Shown: positions 10,152 through 22,373, numbered from the stretch's first letter. The stretch: 64,000 bases of DNA from Manihot esculenta (GCF_001659605.2 NC_035176.2:32172716-32236715), one strand, 5' to 3'. Numbers and translations: made by a program. Notes: generated from the sequence alone by a model not told the origin.

Positions 10152-13100
10152 GGCCCCCTCAATTCGAGCAGTCGTGGGAGTGATCGAATTGTTAAAGAAT
10201 GCATGAGCATTTGATGACGAATTCTGGGAAGTGGTTTAGTTAAAATATCCGCTAATTGATCCTTTGAACATATGAACTGGACTTTAACTTCTTTGTTATG
10301 AACTTTATCACGAACAAAATGGAAATCCACTTCCAAGTGTTTCGTTCTTGCATGAAACATCGGATTGACCGAAAGATAAGTCGCACCTATATTATCACAC
10401 CATAAGTTTGGAATGGTTGGTGAGTGATAATTGATGTCTCGTAATAGTGCTTGAATCCAAACCATTTCAGTTATTGCAAGACCAACAGCTCTATATTCCG
10501 CTTCAGTGGAGGATCGCGCAACTGTCTGTTGTTTCTTTGAATTCCAAGAAACAAGATTGTTGCCCATGAAAATAGCATATCCAGTGATGGATTTCCTATC
10601 TGTAGTGTCAGTAGCCCAATCAGCATCAGAATAAATATTTAGATTTGTGGATTTGGATTTTGTGATCAATAAACCATGAGTAGACGTTTCTTTGAGATAC
10701 CGCAAAATACGTTTCACAGAACTCCAATTATCTTCGGTTGGGGAATGTAAAAATTGTGAAACCTTATGAACTGAGTAACAAACTTCTGGTCTTGTTAGGC
10801 TCAAATATTGGAGTCCCCCAACTATGCTCCGATATAAGGTAGGATCAGAAAATGATTGATTAGCTAAAGAAGTGACAGTTCCTTTTGTTGCAGCAGGTGT
10901 AGAAATTCCCCGACACTCAGACATGTTAGCTTTTTGAAGCAAATCTGTAATGTATTTTTGTTGTGTTAACAACAACCCATCTGTGGTCTTGGTAGCCTCC
11001 ATTCCCAGAAAATACTCTAATGACCCCAAATCCTTTAACATAAACTCAGATTGGAGAGACAAAATGATGTTATTCAAAGTGTGAGAACATGTGCCTGTCA
11101 AAATGATGTCATCAACGTAAACTAATGCAAAAAGAGTAACATTATTTTTGACATAATGAAACAGCGAAGAATCAGCAGGGGAAACCCGAAACCCATGATT
11201 GATTAAAGCTTGATTCAGCCGTTTGTACCATTGCCGAGGAGCTTGGCGAAGCCCATAAAGTGAACGTCTAAGACGACAAACATAATCTGGTTTATTTTGA
11301 TCACAAAATCCTGGAGGCTGTTCCATGTAGACTTCACTATCCAAATCGCCATGAAGAAATGCATTCGATACATCCAACTGTTTTATCAACCAATCATTAG
11401 AAACAGCTAGAGATAAAACAATCCGAATTGTAGTAGGTTTCACCACAGGAGAGAAAGTTTCAAAATAATCGATTCCGGGCCGTTGATGATATCCCTTGGC
11501 TACAAGCCGTGCTTTGTAGCGTTCAATGCTTCCATCTGATCTCTGCTTTATTCTGAAAACCCACTTGCATCCTACAACGTTTTGAGCTTGCTGCCGCGGC
11601 ACCAATTCCCAAGTACCCGTTTGAATAAGAGCATTAAGTTCTTGAATCATAGCTTCTCTCCACTTTGATTGTTTAATAGCTTGAGTGTAAGATGTAGGAA
11701 CAAAATCAGGGACACAAGCGTGATGAGATTGTGGAGACCATGGTTGCTGCGGTTTAAGGTTTCCTGTTTGCTTCCGAGTGACCATGGTATGTGTCTTGAT
11801 TGGTAATGGAGCTGGTTCATGAGACTGTAATTCAAGAACAGAAGCTGGTTGTGATAAAGGATTGGGAGAAGGATTTAATGAAACGGTGCGTGTTGTTGTG
11901 GGAGATGGAAGCGAGTCGGTTCGGCGAAAACTAATCAACTCAGCTTGATTTGTGTTTAGAGGAACAACTGGGCTTGAGTCAATTGGAGTGGAGCCAACTT
12001 CGGTCTGATCTGCGTTTAATGAAACGCTGCGGATTGGAGTGTGGGGAGCTGAATTGGACAAAAGCTCAAAACCAGTAGCTGTATTACTCCTTTCTTGATC
12101 AAAATGCTGCTGTAAAGTGGAATAATTCAGATTAGGACAAAAAACAGTCCCGTCTATTGGAGATTTTCCAAGAATTCCAGCTTGGGAGTGTAACATATTC
12201 GGTACTGGAGGCAGAGGAATGGAGGTTGGACTGTCTGCTGCTTTTGTGAGAGACAAATTATCATTTAACGTCTTGAACGGAAACACCTGCTCGAAAAATA
12301 AAACATGTCGTGAGATGAATATACGACCAGAAGAAACCTCAAGACAAGTATATCCTTTGTGAAGTTTGCTATACCCCAGGAAAACACAAGAAGATGATTT
12401 TGGTGCTAATTTATGAGGAGAGTAAGGTTTTAACCAGGGATAACACAATGACCCAAAAACCCGTAATTCATCATAGTTTGGAGATTCATGAAACAAACAT
12501 TCAAAAGGTGTTTTCCCTTGCAACAAAGAAGATGGTAGTCTATTAATTGTATACACAGCAGTACTAAAAGCATAAGGCCAGTATTTGTAGGGAACAGAAG
12601 CATGGTTTAACAAAGATCTCCCAAGTTCGACTAAGTGTCTATGTTTCCTTTCCGCACAACCATTTTGTTCTGGGGTATGCGGGCAAGAAACTCTCTGTGT
12701 GATTCCATGTTGCTTTAAGTAAGTGGTTAAGGACCTATATTCTCCCCCCCAATCAGATTGGAAATTTTTAATGGGTACCCCAAAGTATTTCTCCACATGT
12801 GTACGAAATTGTATAAAAACTTACAAAACCTCAGACTTTTGTTTCAAGAAATATAGCCAACTATACTTGCTAAAATGGTCATAAAAAAGCACATAATAAC
12901 GATACCCGTCATTTGAAAGAAAAGGTGCAGGTCCCCAGACATCCGAACAAACCAATTCAAGAGGTTGTTTAGCACAATAATTGGATTCAGAAAATGGAAG
13001 TTTATGTGATTTGCTCACATTACAAGCATGACAAAATTGAAACTTCTTATTGGAATCAAAAGAGATATTATTTTTCCTAAGAACATCATAAACAAGCCGA

Positions 13101-14500
13101 ACATTAGCATGCCCCAATCTCTCATGCCACAGTGAAATGGTTGCTGGAAAGGCTTTGGGTTGAAATGATCGAACTTGCGCCATTGGAAAAAGATAGAGAC
13201 CATTCCTACTCGGGCCTTGGTACAGGACCTGTTTCGTGAGGATATCCTTCACAAAATATTTGTCAGGAAAAAACTCAATAGATGCATTATTATGAGCAGT
13301 GAAAGCTGAGACTGACAATAGATTATTAGTAAGCGAAGGTGAATAAAGAATGTCTTTGAAATGAAAATTACGACCATTAATAGAAGACACAGAAGACCCA
13401 CGACTAGAAAGTGAGAGAGTGTTACCATCAGCTATTGTGAGAGTTGTTCCATCAGTGACAGGAGTCGGACGAGCAATTGTTTCCGGAGTAGAGGTTAAAT
13501 GATAATTTGCCCCTGAATCCACCATCCAAGCATTAGATAAATCAGCATCAGTTGTTGCCGCATGTGCATGAGGAGTGTTTTTCGGTGAAGGACACTGCCT
13601 AGATACATGACCAGTCCCATTACAGTTGAAACAAGTAAGAGATGCTGAGGAGGAGTGACGACCAGTGGAGGAATTATTGTGCCAGTAGTTGCTTCTGCCA
13701 CGTCCTCTAGAGTACCTGCCTCTGCCCCTACTACCTCTCCCTGAATTTGCAAAATGAGCAGTAGGAGGTACATTTGCAGCAACATTTGTGATTAAAGAAT
13801 CAACCTTCAATTGCGTTTCTTCACTCAACAATAACGCATATAATTCGTCAAAACCAATCTTCTGATTGCGAGCTTCAATTGCTCGAGTAAAAGGACGATA
13901 TTCGGGTCCCAACCCTTGAAGAACATCACAAACTAAATTATCTTCAGTAATGGAACCTTCTTCAACTGCACACAATTGATCAAAGTAAGACTTTGCTTTT
14001 CGCATATATTCATCAATAGAATCTGAGCCTCTGGTTAAATATTTCAATTGTTTACGCAACTGTTGGACTTGCGTTTTAGCCCCAGTGGAATAAATGACAG
14101 CTAATTTATCCCATGCTTCTCTAGCAGTCTTACATCGAGTTATTTGATGAAGAATAGACTCAGACACAGAGCAATTAATCCAACTACGAACCACTTGATC
14201 CTGGCAAAACCAATCTGTAAACGCCGGATTAGGAGATCCATTTTGAAGCAATTCTGGTGGCGCAGCACCAGTACCATCAACATATGAAGCCAATCGATAC
14301 CCATGCAGTAATGGCATAATCTGAGCATGCCACAAAAGATAGTTATTTGAGGTTAATTTGATGGACAGAAATTGAGTAACATTGGGTGTTTGCATAGTAG
14401 AAGAAGATGAGGAAATAATCGCACCAGCAGATTGAGAAGAAAGATCTCCAGCAGTGTCAGAGCTGCTAGAACTAGAAATAAGAGAACCTTCAGTCGACAT
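10124..14500 (-). pseudogene. Copia gag-pol polyprotein gene interrupted by one stop codon
   Basis: The frame runs from the ATG at 14500 to a stop at 10124 and would span 1,459 codons including the stop. One in-frame TAA at 12821-12823, about codon 560, splits it into 559-residue and downstream parts. The first part has the gag domain, a basic RGRGR region, the zinc knuckle CFNCNGTGHVSRQC near residue 290, the protease motif MVDSGAN, and the integrase HHCC zinc site and first Asp (VCSDVWGP). The second part has the remaining integrase Asp and Glu (FQSDWGGEY, EQNGCAERK), reverse transcriptase with LVYVDDIIL, and RNase H ending in the ADILTKPL motif. All catalytic motifs I looked for are present. 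The stop falls inside integrase, not at a gag/pol border, so it is more likely a recent nonsense mutation than a programmed signal. Confidence 0.9.
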
Positions 14501-14550
14501 GTTTAATTAAAGGAAAAAGGAAGAGAAATCAGATTTAGCTTTGGAGCCGA

Positions 14551-14565
14551 AAGGCTCTGATACCA
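14551..14565 (-). other. Copia primer-binding site (initiator tRNA-Met type)
   Basis: Directly inside the 5' LTR, the minus strand reads TGGTATCAGAGCC, the standard copia primer-binding site complementary to the 3' end of initiator tRNA-Met. Confidence 0.85.
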
Positions 14566-14746
14566 TATGAAGGCTAAAATAATTGTGTGAATTTTTAACT
14601 TGTTTATTGCTCTGTATTGTTTACATATTTATAGTGTTTACAATGGTAAGTGATGTATACATAGTAGGACACTTGTAGCTCACGAAATACAGCTGTAGAG
14701 ATAATATTGTAAACAAACTCAATCTCTTTGACACGTATCCTTATCA
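14566..14746 (-). repeat. Copia 5' LTR (181 bp)
   Basis: Upstream LTR of the minus-oriented element, flanked outside by the CTACC duplication at 14747-14751 and inside by the primer-binding site. On the minus strand it contains a TATAAATA-like promoter box (about 14624-14632). Confidence 0.92.
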
Positions 14747-15026
14747 CTACCAAAGGAGTAGTTTCCCTCATGTATTGATCATGCAATATCTTAAACGAAG
14801 TTCTTGATCTTTGTTATTTTAATTATTTTTATGTCAATTACTAAGACCTCCATGTGATTCATGAGAAAATAAAAGTACCTATGCAATCACAAAAGTACAA
14901 TACAAAAGAGAAAAAGAAGAATGGAAACAAATATTTTACGTGAATGTCTATGAGTAAAATATATATATATAAAGTTCAATTATAATATAAAAATGCGAGA
15001 CGCAATCTTTTTAAGTCTTTAAATCC

Positions 15027-15236
15027 ATATTTTATGGAAATCTCATAATATTGCCATGATTAATATACCACAAAAGCATATTGACCTAATTCTTTGATAC
15101 CAATATAAACTCATGAAATATTATTCTTAAAAATTCGTATTTTATGGAAATCTCGTAATATTGCCATGATTAATATACCACAAAAGCATATTGACCTAAT
15201 TCCTTGATACCAATATAAACTCATGAAATATTATTT
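15027..15236. repeat. Two tandem copies of a 110-bp AT-rich unit
   Basis: The text tttatggaaatctc at 15031 recurs at 15141. The following ~95 bases (attgccatgattaatatacc, then caaaagcatattgaccta, then gataccaatataaactc) are almost identical in both copies. On the minus strand the unit includes TTGGTATCAAGG, which resembles a primer-binding site, so it could derive from an old LTR element. No coding sequence is present. Confidence 0.75.
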
Positions 15237-15639
15237 TAGATTGCAGTATCAAACTTTTTAAATTCGCATGCAAAATATATCTAAAACTCAAACCATATAA
15301 ATGATGGAATCTTATTATACTTGATTGTAACAGTGCAACTTTTAAACCTATAAGACTAAACAATTACTGCAGCTCCAAAAGGAAGAAGACGTTTAGAAAT
15401 CAATCATCATATTTTGATGGTATTAGGCATTTAGAATCCCCTTACAAATGGCAGCCTGTCTTAAATTGAAATGATTTGTATATTATTAATAAAAGAGAGT
15501 AATAAGAAAAAATGATATAGAGAAAGGCAATGAAGACAGCAAAAGGTGTCAAGGCCGCCCAATGGATACTAGAATAAATAAAAAGCATGCATCATCCTTG
15601 CTAAACTGCACATAGTAACAGGAACCAGGAGCATTGTGG

Positions 15640-15975
15640 GTGTTGGTCGTTGAGCAGGAGGCGTTTCTGGGTGAGTGATGGAGACCTTGGACCTTTCAGA
15701 ATTAATGTGCAGTTTTAACCCAGCTCCTCTGATCTTCTCACCTGCCAAGGGTCCTCTGTCACAAATGGCTTCCAGAATTCCTTATCCTCTGTCTCAGTGA
15801 TTACATGCAAGATTAATATGTGAGAAACCATTCTATGAATGTAACAGCTAGTGGATCTGGACGCCATTTTGACAGATGAACGATGCAGATAAGAAGAAGA
15901 GAGGTGTTTTGGGTGAAACTAGACTGAGTTTGGAAGGATCAAGTTCTCTTGTTTTCTCACGATCATCATCTATTA
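15640..15975. repeat. Diverged duplicated segment, copy 1 (upstream of paralogue B)
   Basis: This segment shares ordered blocks with 17985-18265: tgtgcagtt followed by ctcctc.gatcttct, and later gagaggtgtt followed by gaat/gagtttgg.aggatcaagttctct. On the minus strand both copies can be read as ELDP.K......TPL, but substitutions do not favour silent sites, so I do not call a gene. The two copies bracket the gene at 16642-17152. Confidence 0.55.
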
Positions 15976-16641
15976 CTCGTTTTGCCAATTTCTGGAAACA
16001 AACGAGTTCACAATTTCATCATAATCACATGATTCAAGTAAGAAGAAATTCAAGAAAATGGTAAACATGCTAGTTATAAGCTGGGATTCAGTAATTTCTC
16101 TCCATACAATTCTATAAATATATATTTGTATGCATTGAGCTAACTTTATAAAGTGGACCTTTTTTCCTTTTCTTTCCAGAAAATTCCGGAGAAACTATGC
16201 GGTTTCCTGAAAAGAAATAATTGCAGTATCTTGTGATTCTTCTGCTCTAAAGTTTAGAGCAGAAACTTTTACGCCCAAGAACTTAAATTAAGCATTGCAA
16301 TGTACATAAGCATCGGTTTTAATGGAGTTTCTTTAGCTTCAGTGACAATGTTAAATACAATTTCTTTTTAATATCAGTCAATGAATTTAACCACATGCTA
16401 TATGTCAGGAAATCCAATGAAGTTAACAAGGTAAGCAATTTCATAGAAGTTACATCGACGGAACTTACCGCCTTGTTATCAACTCCACTACTCTTTTTCT
16501 TTTTTATCATTGCTCTCCTCGATCCATTATGCTCTTCTTCTGCTTCCCCTTGCGCCTATATGTGGTATTGCCAATCCAATCAATATAAAAAATGTAGCTC
16601 CTGAAGTGAGGATATAGTAGTTTTAAAGATAAGCAACATCC

Positions 16642-17152
16642 ATGGGTGCAAGGCTGACCACCACCTTTGAAAATAGGTCTAGTTTGGAGATGGAAGTGAG
16701 GGTTTTTGTACCCCCGGACCGACCAGATCACTTTCGAAAAATCATTCGAATCAAACCAGGGGAAAAGAAACAAGTACTAGTCAAGTGTTTCTGTGATTTG
16801 GATACTAATCCAGAAAGGGCTGTGATGATTCTAGTGTTTGTGGAAGGCGTCTACACTGGCGTCTCACTGTTACCACGCCACTTGCTTGGTTATAACAAAG
16901 TCATCTGGGACAGAAGTGAAGTTGGCCTCATGCATCTTCGAGGCATCAAAAATACTCTTACAGATTTCTGCCGACCAAGGTTGTGTTTTTTTTTTTTTAA
17001 CCTCTCTTCCTTTCTGTCCGAAATCTCTCTCACACATTTGATATTTGATGATGGCTTTTGTCTCTTGACTTATTTGTTAAATCAGGTGGTGTGGCAGTGG
17101 CTTGATTCCTGGACTGGAGTGCTGTTGGAGGTCCAACGTCGATATAATATGA
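16642..17152 (+). CDS. Unrecognised small conserved protein, paralogue B
   Basis: Two exons, 16642-16979 and 17086-17152, joined in phase (AG|G) to give 134 residues. The intron is GT..AG and T-rich. Reading through without splicing gives a poly-Phe tail and loses similarity, whereas the spliced C-terminus (CGSGLIPGLECCWRSNVDII) aligns with that of paralogue A at 9279-9662. Shared blocks are EVRVFVPPDRPDHFRKIIRI, then IKPGEK, VEGVYTGVSLLP and LMHLRGIKNT. Overall identity looks like about half. No signal peptide, membrane segment or known catalytic motif is visible. The family is unknown to me. Paralogue A lies 7 kb upstream in the same orientation, so they probably arose by local duplication before the copia insertion between them. 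Confidence 0.65.
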
Positions 17153-17984
17153 GTTTAGAGGCTAATCATCAGACCACCTCTGTTTTTTTTTTTTTTTCTT
17201 CAACTTGGAACCCCAGTTAGAGCTAAATAACCACGGGTATCCCCGTGTTAATAATGATAAAAATAAATAAATAATAAGTCAGATGATTTGTAGTCCTTGA
17301 AATAAAGGGGATTTAAGCCTTGGAGCAAGGGTACGACAGACTCGTCCTGTCCAGACTAGAGCTTCGTGTTTTGTCTTTCCTGAATTATGCTTGCATGGCA
17401 GTATATGCGTAATAATAAGGAATTACTTAATTCTCTCTCCTGTTCTGTCTTGATGTATATTATTCTTGAAAAATTCTTTAAAGTATTCAGTTGTGTATAC
17501 CATCCAATATAATTTTGATATATAATTTAAAATTAAAAAAAGTTATTTAAATTCTAAATTTTTGTTGGTTGAGTTACAAATTGAATGCACGACAAGAAAT
17601 TTCTATTATTCTCAGTTCCTCATGAAAGGCTCGTAAAGAAAGTTACATGAGACGAAGCCGGCAAGAAATTAATATTCTAAGAGCAATAATTCAATTGGAA
17701 ATAGACAACTACATGTTATTATTAATATTACATAATCATCTCTGCAATTTGCAGAGAGTTCTGTGTGACGAATGCACCTCCCTAAGACAACCTCAGAAAG
17801 CATTTAAAGTAATAATGAAAAGAAACTCATTATGTCATAATCCAATTATGAAGAAACAGTATAGATACTTCTATACAACCTAATATGCCATCGAAGCCTT
17901 AAGCCTCAATAACGACAGAAGCCATTTTCCACTATAAATTTTCAGTATAAACAGTCTTAACGGAGCCAATGCAAAGCCAAGAAT

Positions 17985-18265
17985 TGATTCAGGGAGGATG
18001 AGAGAGCTCAATTCTGTCAAAATCTGTGCAGTTATGACTCAACTCCTCGGATCTTCTTATCCATGAAACTTTATCACTTCTGTCTCAGATGGCTCACTCT
18101 CTCTTTCCATTTTCATTTCTTCCAGTGTTTCAGACAGGGGAAGAGAGAGAGGGCCAACAAGACAGGAGTGGTGATTGTGAGAAAAGAAGATGAGAGGTGT
18201 TCCAGGAAAAGCTGAACTGAATTTGGCAGGATCAAGTTCTCTTAATTCTCTCATATTCTGCAATT
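17985..18265. repeat. Diverged duplicated segment, copy 2 (downstream of paralogue B)
   Basis: Partner of 15640-15975. The clearest match is gagaggtgtt......aactga.tttgg.aggatcaagttctct near 18190-18243. It marks a local segmental duplication around the small-protein gene. A minus-strand ORF of 68 codons here is probably fortuitous. Confidence 0.5.
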
Positions 18266-18404
18266 TATTTATTCTGACATGGCTTCAATCAAGAACAGAA
18301 TATGTCTGTTTCAAACAAAAAAAAAAGGTAAAATTATTTTCATTTTTTATAGTGGATTAATCGAGTTCTTTTATGCAAGATAATTTTTTTTGTTGGTGAT
18401 CTCT

Positions 18405-18552
18405 TGTAGCACTGACAACACTTGAGGCAGATGACACGCCGGTGATGAACAGCCAAGGACAGCGGATTGTTTACAAGATTGTAGCCGGTCTAATGCTTTG
18501 TTTGGTTGTAGCAGTGTCAACACTTGAGGCAGATGACACTCCGGTGATGAAC
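18405..18552. repeat. 46-bp direct repeat, two copies 102 bp apart
   Basis: A 46-base unit beginning gtagcactgacaacacttga occurs at about 18405-18450 and, with three differences, at 18507-18552. Each contains gaggcagatgacac and ccggtgatgaac. The spacer is unique. The origin is unknown; it is noncoding as far as I can see. Confidence 0.7.
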
Positions 18553-19998
18553 ATACAAGAAAAGAAAAAAATTTATATAAATTAAAAAATTATTTTTAGA
18601 TTCACGACGTCAAATAAATTTATTTTAAATTAATAAAATATAATTTAAAAAACTAATTCTTTAATTTTATAATATAAAAATTCAATTACTAATTCTAATA
18701 GCTTATGGGAATTATTCTATAATATTTTTTTATGTTATAAAACTGAGAGAATAGGATTTATGATATGAGTGTAAATTTAGATGGGGAGAAAAATGTTTCT
18801 CTTTTTTTATTATTTTTTTTATTTGCCAGCTATTCTATTACAATGTTATTTATTTCTGTTATTTAAATTTATATGTACAGGAGCGTCAGACTTCCGTTTT
18901 ACAATTATTTAAACTTTTTTTAATGCGTATGTGGATAGGATTGTAAAGTACTGAATTTACTATTCTTTCTCCCGTCACATTACCGGACTGGATTACTTTT
19001 CGCTAGACCTGAACTTGCGGTCGACCTGCTTCACGTGTTGAATCAAGACTTAAGATACTGAATCAATCCGCTAAAGAATTTATTGAGATTTAGACCTGTT
19101 TTATATTATTTTCTTGATTTCGGCGTCGTTTACAGTAAATCCGCCATCATCAGTTTTTTCTTTTACTTAACTTAATTCACCTACATTATTGAAAATCCAT
19201 TTATTAATAACATGTTTTAAATTTATAGGACAGTGATTCCTATGCAGATTGAAATTAAAATGAGAAATAAATTTTATTTGTAAATATATTTATGAAAAAA
19301 ATTGTAAATAAAATGTTACATTTAATATTTTAACAAGTAATATATGAAATTCAATCTTCTTAAATTAAATAGGGAGAAGTCTATGTTTGAGTCTTTCTTT
19401 TCCTGATCTTCCACTAAAAAAACTATTGATTTATAATATCTTTTACTATAAAATTTACATTATTTTAATGCAATAAACTTTATCAAATTAAATTTTTAGA
19501 ATTATTATTTAATTTTTATAATATAAAAAATTTTATTGAGAAAAGTGTTAAAAATATATTAAAATATTTTAATATTTTAAAAAATTTATTATTCAGTCAC
19601 ACTATTAATTTTGATTAATAAATATTTATTTTTTAATTTTTATAATTTTTAAAAATTTATTAATTAATATTTTAAATTTTTAAAAAATTTATTAATTAAT
19701 TATTTATGATATTTTAAATTATTTTTATAATATTTAATAATTAAAATTAATAAAAAAATATTTTAATATATTTTTTAAAATTAAGAGATTATTAATTGGG
19801 TAGAGACTGATAAATAGTAAATTTTTTTTATTTCTCTTAACACGTGCCTCACAATCGTACGGGCGAATGGCTCGTGTTATAGTCCGTGCACCATCAGTTT
19901 TCCTCCTTCGCATAATCGCGAAACCAGATCGGAGAAACCTGAAATCTTAAATCCGATTCACCATCTCACTTTTGCGTCATAGAGGAGACGAAGAAACA
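18553..19998. other. AT-rich intergenic DNA and promoter of the V-ATPase gene
   Basis: Mostly AT-rich sequence with oligo-A/T and short palindromes and no credible ORF. The final ~160 bases are less AT-rich and contain a G-box, CACGTG, at 19841-19846, 153 bases before the V-ATPase ATG. This is probably the V-ATPase promoter and 5' UTR. Confidence 0.5.
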
Positions 19999-21589
19999 AT
20001 GCCAGGGTCCGCCATGGTGGGTGATTCAAGCTCCTGGTCGCGCGCGCTGGTGAAGATCTCTCCTTACACATTCTCCGCCGTTGGCATCGCCATCGCCATC
20101 GGCGTCTCAGTCCTCGGCGCCGCCTGGTATCCTCTTTAACTCATTCACATATGCCTATGTATATATACTTGTAAAACTTTATGCTCTCTAATTGGTGGGT
20201 TTATATGATTGGCATTGATAGGGGGATTTATATAACTGGAAGTAGTTTGATTGGTGCTGCGATCAAGGCTCCTCGGATTACTTCTAAAAATCTCATCAGG
20301 TAACGATCTTTGGGTTATCTTAATCCTTGTATAATACCATGTAGGGTCTGTCGATGATGTCTTCTTCTTCTTTTTAATTTTTGACTCCCAGTAAACCGAG
20401 GTGTTAAGATTTCGGATTTTCAGTTCAATCGATTAAAAGTCTGGTTCTTCATTTTTTTTCTGCCCTTTTGTCATGGAGCAATTTTGATGATTTATTTTAT
20501 AATCCATTCTCGTCAACTGATATTTATAATTTCATTTTAAACATTCATATGCAATGCACAGTCTATTGAAGATGATGATCTTTTGTCTGTGGAAATAGAG
20601 GATAATCCAGAAGAAATAACGTGAATTGGTCATTGTTTATTAAACTCGCGATATTGTCATTGTGGAGGGACTAGGAGGCAAAATTCTCAATCTAGTAAAT
20701 ATGATTTTTCAGAACCTACATAGCTTAACCAATTCAGAACTCTAAGAATGAATAAGGAATCGACAAACTTACCTGGGAGTGGGAAGGATTTGGGAGAGTT
20801 AAATCTCGGTCTCCTTCTCTTATGCATGGATCTCTTATGTTGTATGTTTATTGATAGTTTTACATGCTTACCATTTAACCTCTTGCTTAGTTATTCAGAA
20901 GCTACATCATCATAATCTTATGCTGTAATTTTAAGTTTTCTGGTAATTATAAAGTTTTAAATTCATGCTTATATTCACCATTGCATCCTCAAAGTTAGCA
21001 TATATTCTGATTATGATGTTTTGTAACTGGCTTAGTGGTGACTTTAGTTTCACGATTCACCTCCTTTTTAGCATTTAATATGTTTTAGATTTTGGAGTAC
21101 AAGTGATGTTAAATTGTAATCTGACTCAATAGCATACTTTTCTCAGTGTAATCTTTTGTGAGGCTGTTGCTATATATGGTGTTATTGTGGCGATTATTCT
21201 ACAAACAAAATTAGAGAGTGTCCCTACTGCACAAATATATGCCCCTGAGTCCCTTAGAGCTGGATATGCAATATTTGCCTCTGGGATCATTGTGGGCTTT
21301 GCTAACCTTGTATGTGGGTACGTATCCCGATCCTCAGTATTTGATATAGAAAGGTAATTTTTTTTTTTAAATTTATGATATATAAGTAGCTTGTCATGAC
21401 TTGTATTTTGGGAACAGTTTATGTGTAGGAATAATTGGAAGCAGCTGTGCACTATCTGATGCTCAAAACTCCTCACTTTTCGTGAAAATTCTTGTGATTG
21501 AGATCTTCGGGAGTGCACTCGGGTTGTTTGGTGTGATTGTGGGAATAATTATGTCAGCTCAAGCGACATGGCCTGCAAAAGCAGTGTAA
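19999..21589 (+). CDS. VHA-c'': V-type proton ATPase subunit c'' (21-kDa proteolipid)
   Basis: Four exons (19999-20126, 20222-20299, 21147-21317, 21418-21589) join in phase to 182 residues, close to the usual ~180 for plant subunit c''. Four hydrophobic helices are visible, with the glycine-rich helix-packing motifs typical of proteolipids: [39 protein letters not shown], then [20 protein letters not shown] and [20 protein letters not shown]. The Glu in [11 protein letters not shown] is the conserved proton-binding carboxylate. The protein forms part of the rotary c-ring in the membrane V0 sector and pumps protons into vacuole, Golgi and endosomes. The ORF ends WPAKAV. An AATAAA at about 21953 may be the poly(A) signal. 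This is a housekeeping gene, and I see no defects. Confidence 0.95.
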
Positions 21590-22373
21590 TTGCGGTTCTT
21601 ATCAGAACATGAAAAATCAATTATGACAGAGTGCAATATATTTTTTATGTAATGCCAAATGAACTGTGTACTTTTATTCTTTTAATGCTTTGTGTTAGGC
21701 ATGTAAAAACTGATGTGAATGATGCTTTTCTTTATTCTAGACTTCGCCGCATTTTTCCAGCTGAAAGATAAGAACTTGAGCAAAGAAGTACCGTTGCAAT
21801 TTGAAGGATGGGTGTTTCCATACTATTTGCTTAACTTTTGTAGTCGTTTGAATGAGCTGTTTCGAGTTGTGGATGGCTAGACGCCTCCTGATTGTATATT
21901 TTGGCCCTGTAGAGTTGGAAAGGAGGATGTTTAGCTTTACCAGTTATCAGTAATAAAAGGCACTGATCATTTTTCAGCCTAAAAAATATCTTGTGATGTG
22001 TATTCTCTGTTTTGTTCTATTTTAATCTGGTTACGAGATACATTTCTACCCGTCTTAAAAACTGCTAATGTTGGATAATTCGTTTTCTAGGTCTCGACCA
22101 AAAACATATTCAGGGAAAAGGATTTTATTCATGCATCATGCTCTGTGAGGATCATTTTCTTTCTTATGGCGTTCCTTCTACAGACTTTCGAGTCATCAAT
22201 TTGTGAATATACAGAATTACATCACTAGAATAAGATAGCGATTCATCGGTTCAAATAATGGCAAGAATGTAACGACCGTTTATTGCTTTGGGCTTCAGAG
22301 CTAAAAGGACTGGGGAGTGAACGTGATCCAGGGGAGCATATAATCAATCAGCCAAGTATGAGAGCATATATAA

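Larger units (their letters stand above)
9971..14746 (-). mobile_element. Young full-length Ty1/copia LTR retrotransposon
   Basis: A 4,776-bp element lying in minus orientation. The two 181-bp LTRs (9971-10151 and 14566-14746) look identical by eye, and the target-site duplication CTACC is perfect. Next to the 5' LTR (right side) is the primer-binding site TGGTATCAGAGCC, complementary to the 3' end of initiator tRNA-Met. Next to the 3' LTR (left side) is a short polypurine tract, GAGGGGGCC. The LTR begins TGATAAGG but ends TTCATA rather than the usual CA, judged from the position of the duplication. Identical LTRs imply very recent insertion. Domain order is gag, protease, integrase, RT, RNase H, which defines copia. 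Short LTRs and overall sequence suggest the Ale/Retrofit type, with less certainty. Confidence 0.95.

Noticed and set aside
12821..12823. Copia stop codon as programmed readthrough
   Set aside because: The stop lies within integrase, between its catalytic residues, not at a gag/pol border. A nonsense mutation is simpler.
17647..17883. 78-codon plus-strand ORF as a further relic of the membrane-protein gene
   Set aside because: The resemblance (QLEIDNYMLLL against DLEMINYEMYLL) is short and could be chance; no DNA-level identity block was found.
18057..18263. 68-codon minus-strand ORF in the duplicated segment
   Set aside because: Its partner copy lacks an equivalent start, and substitutions between copies do not favour silent positions.
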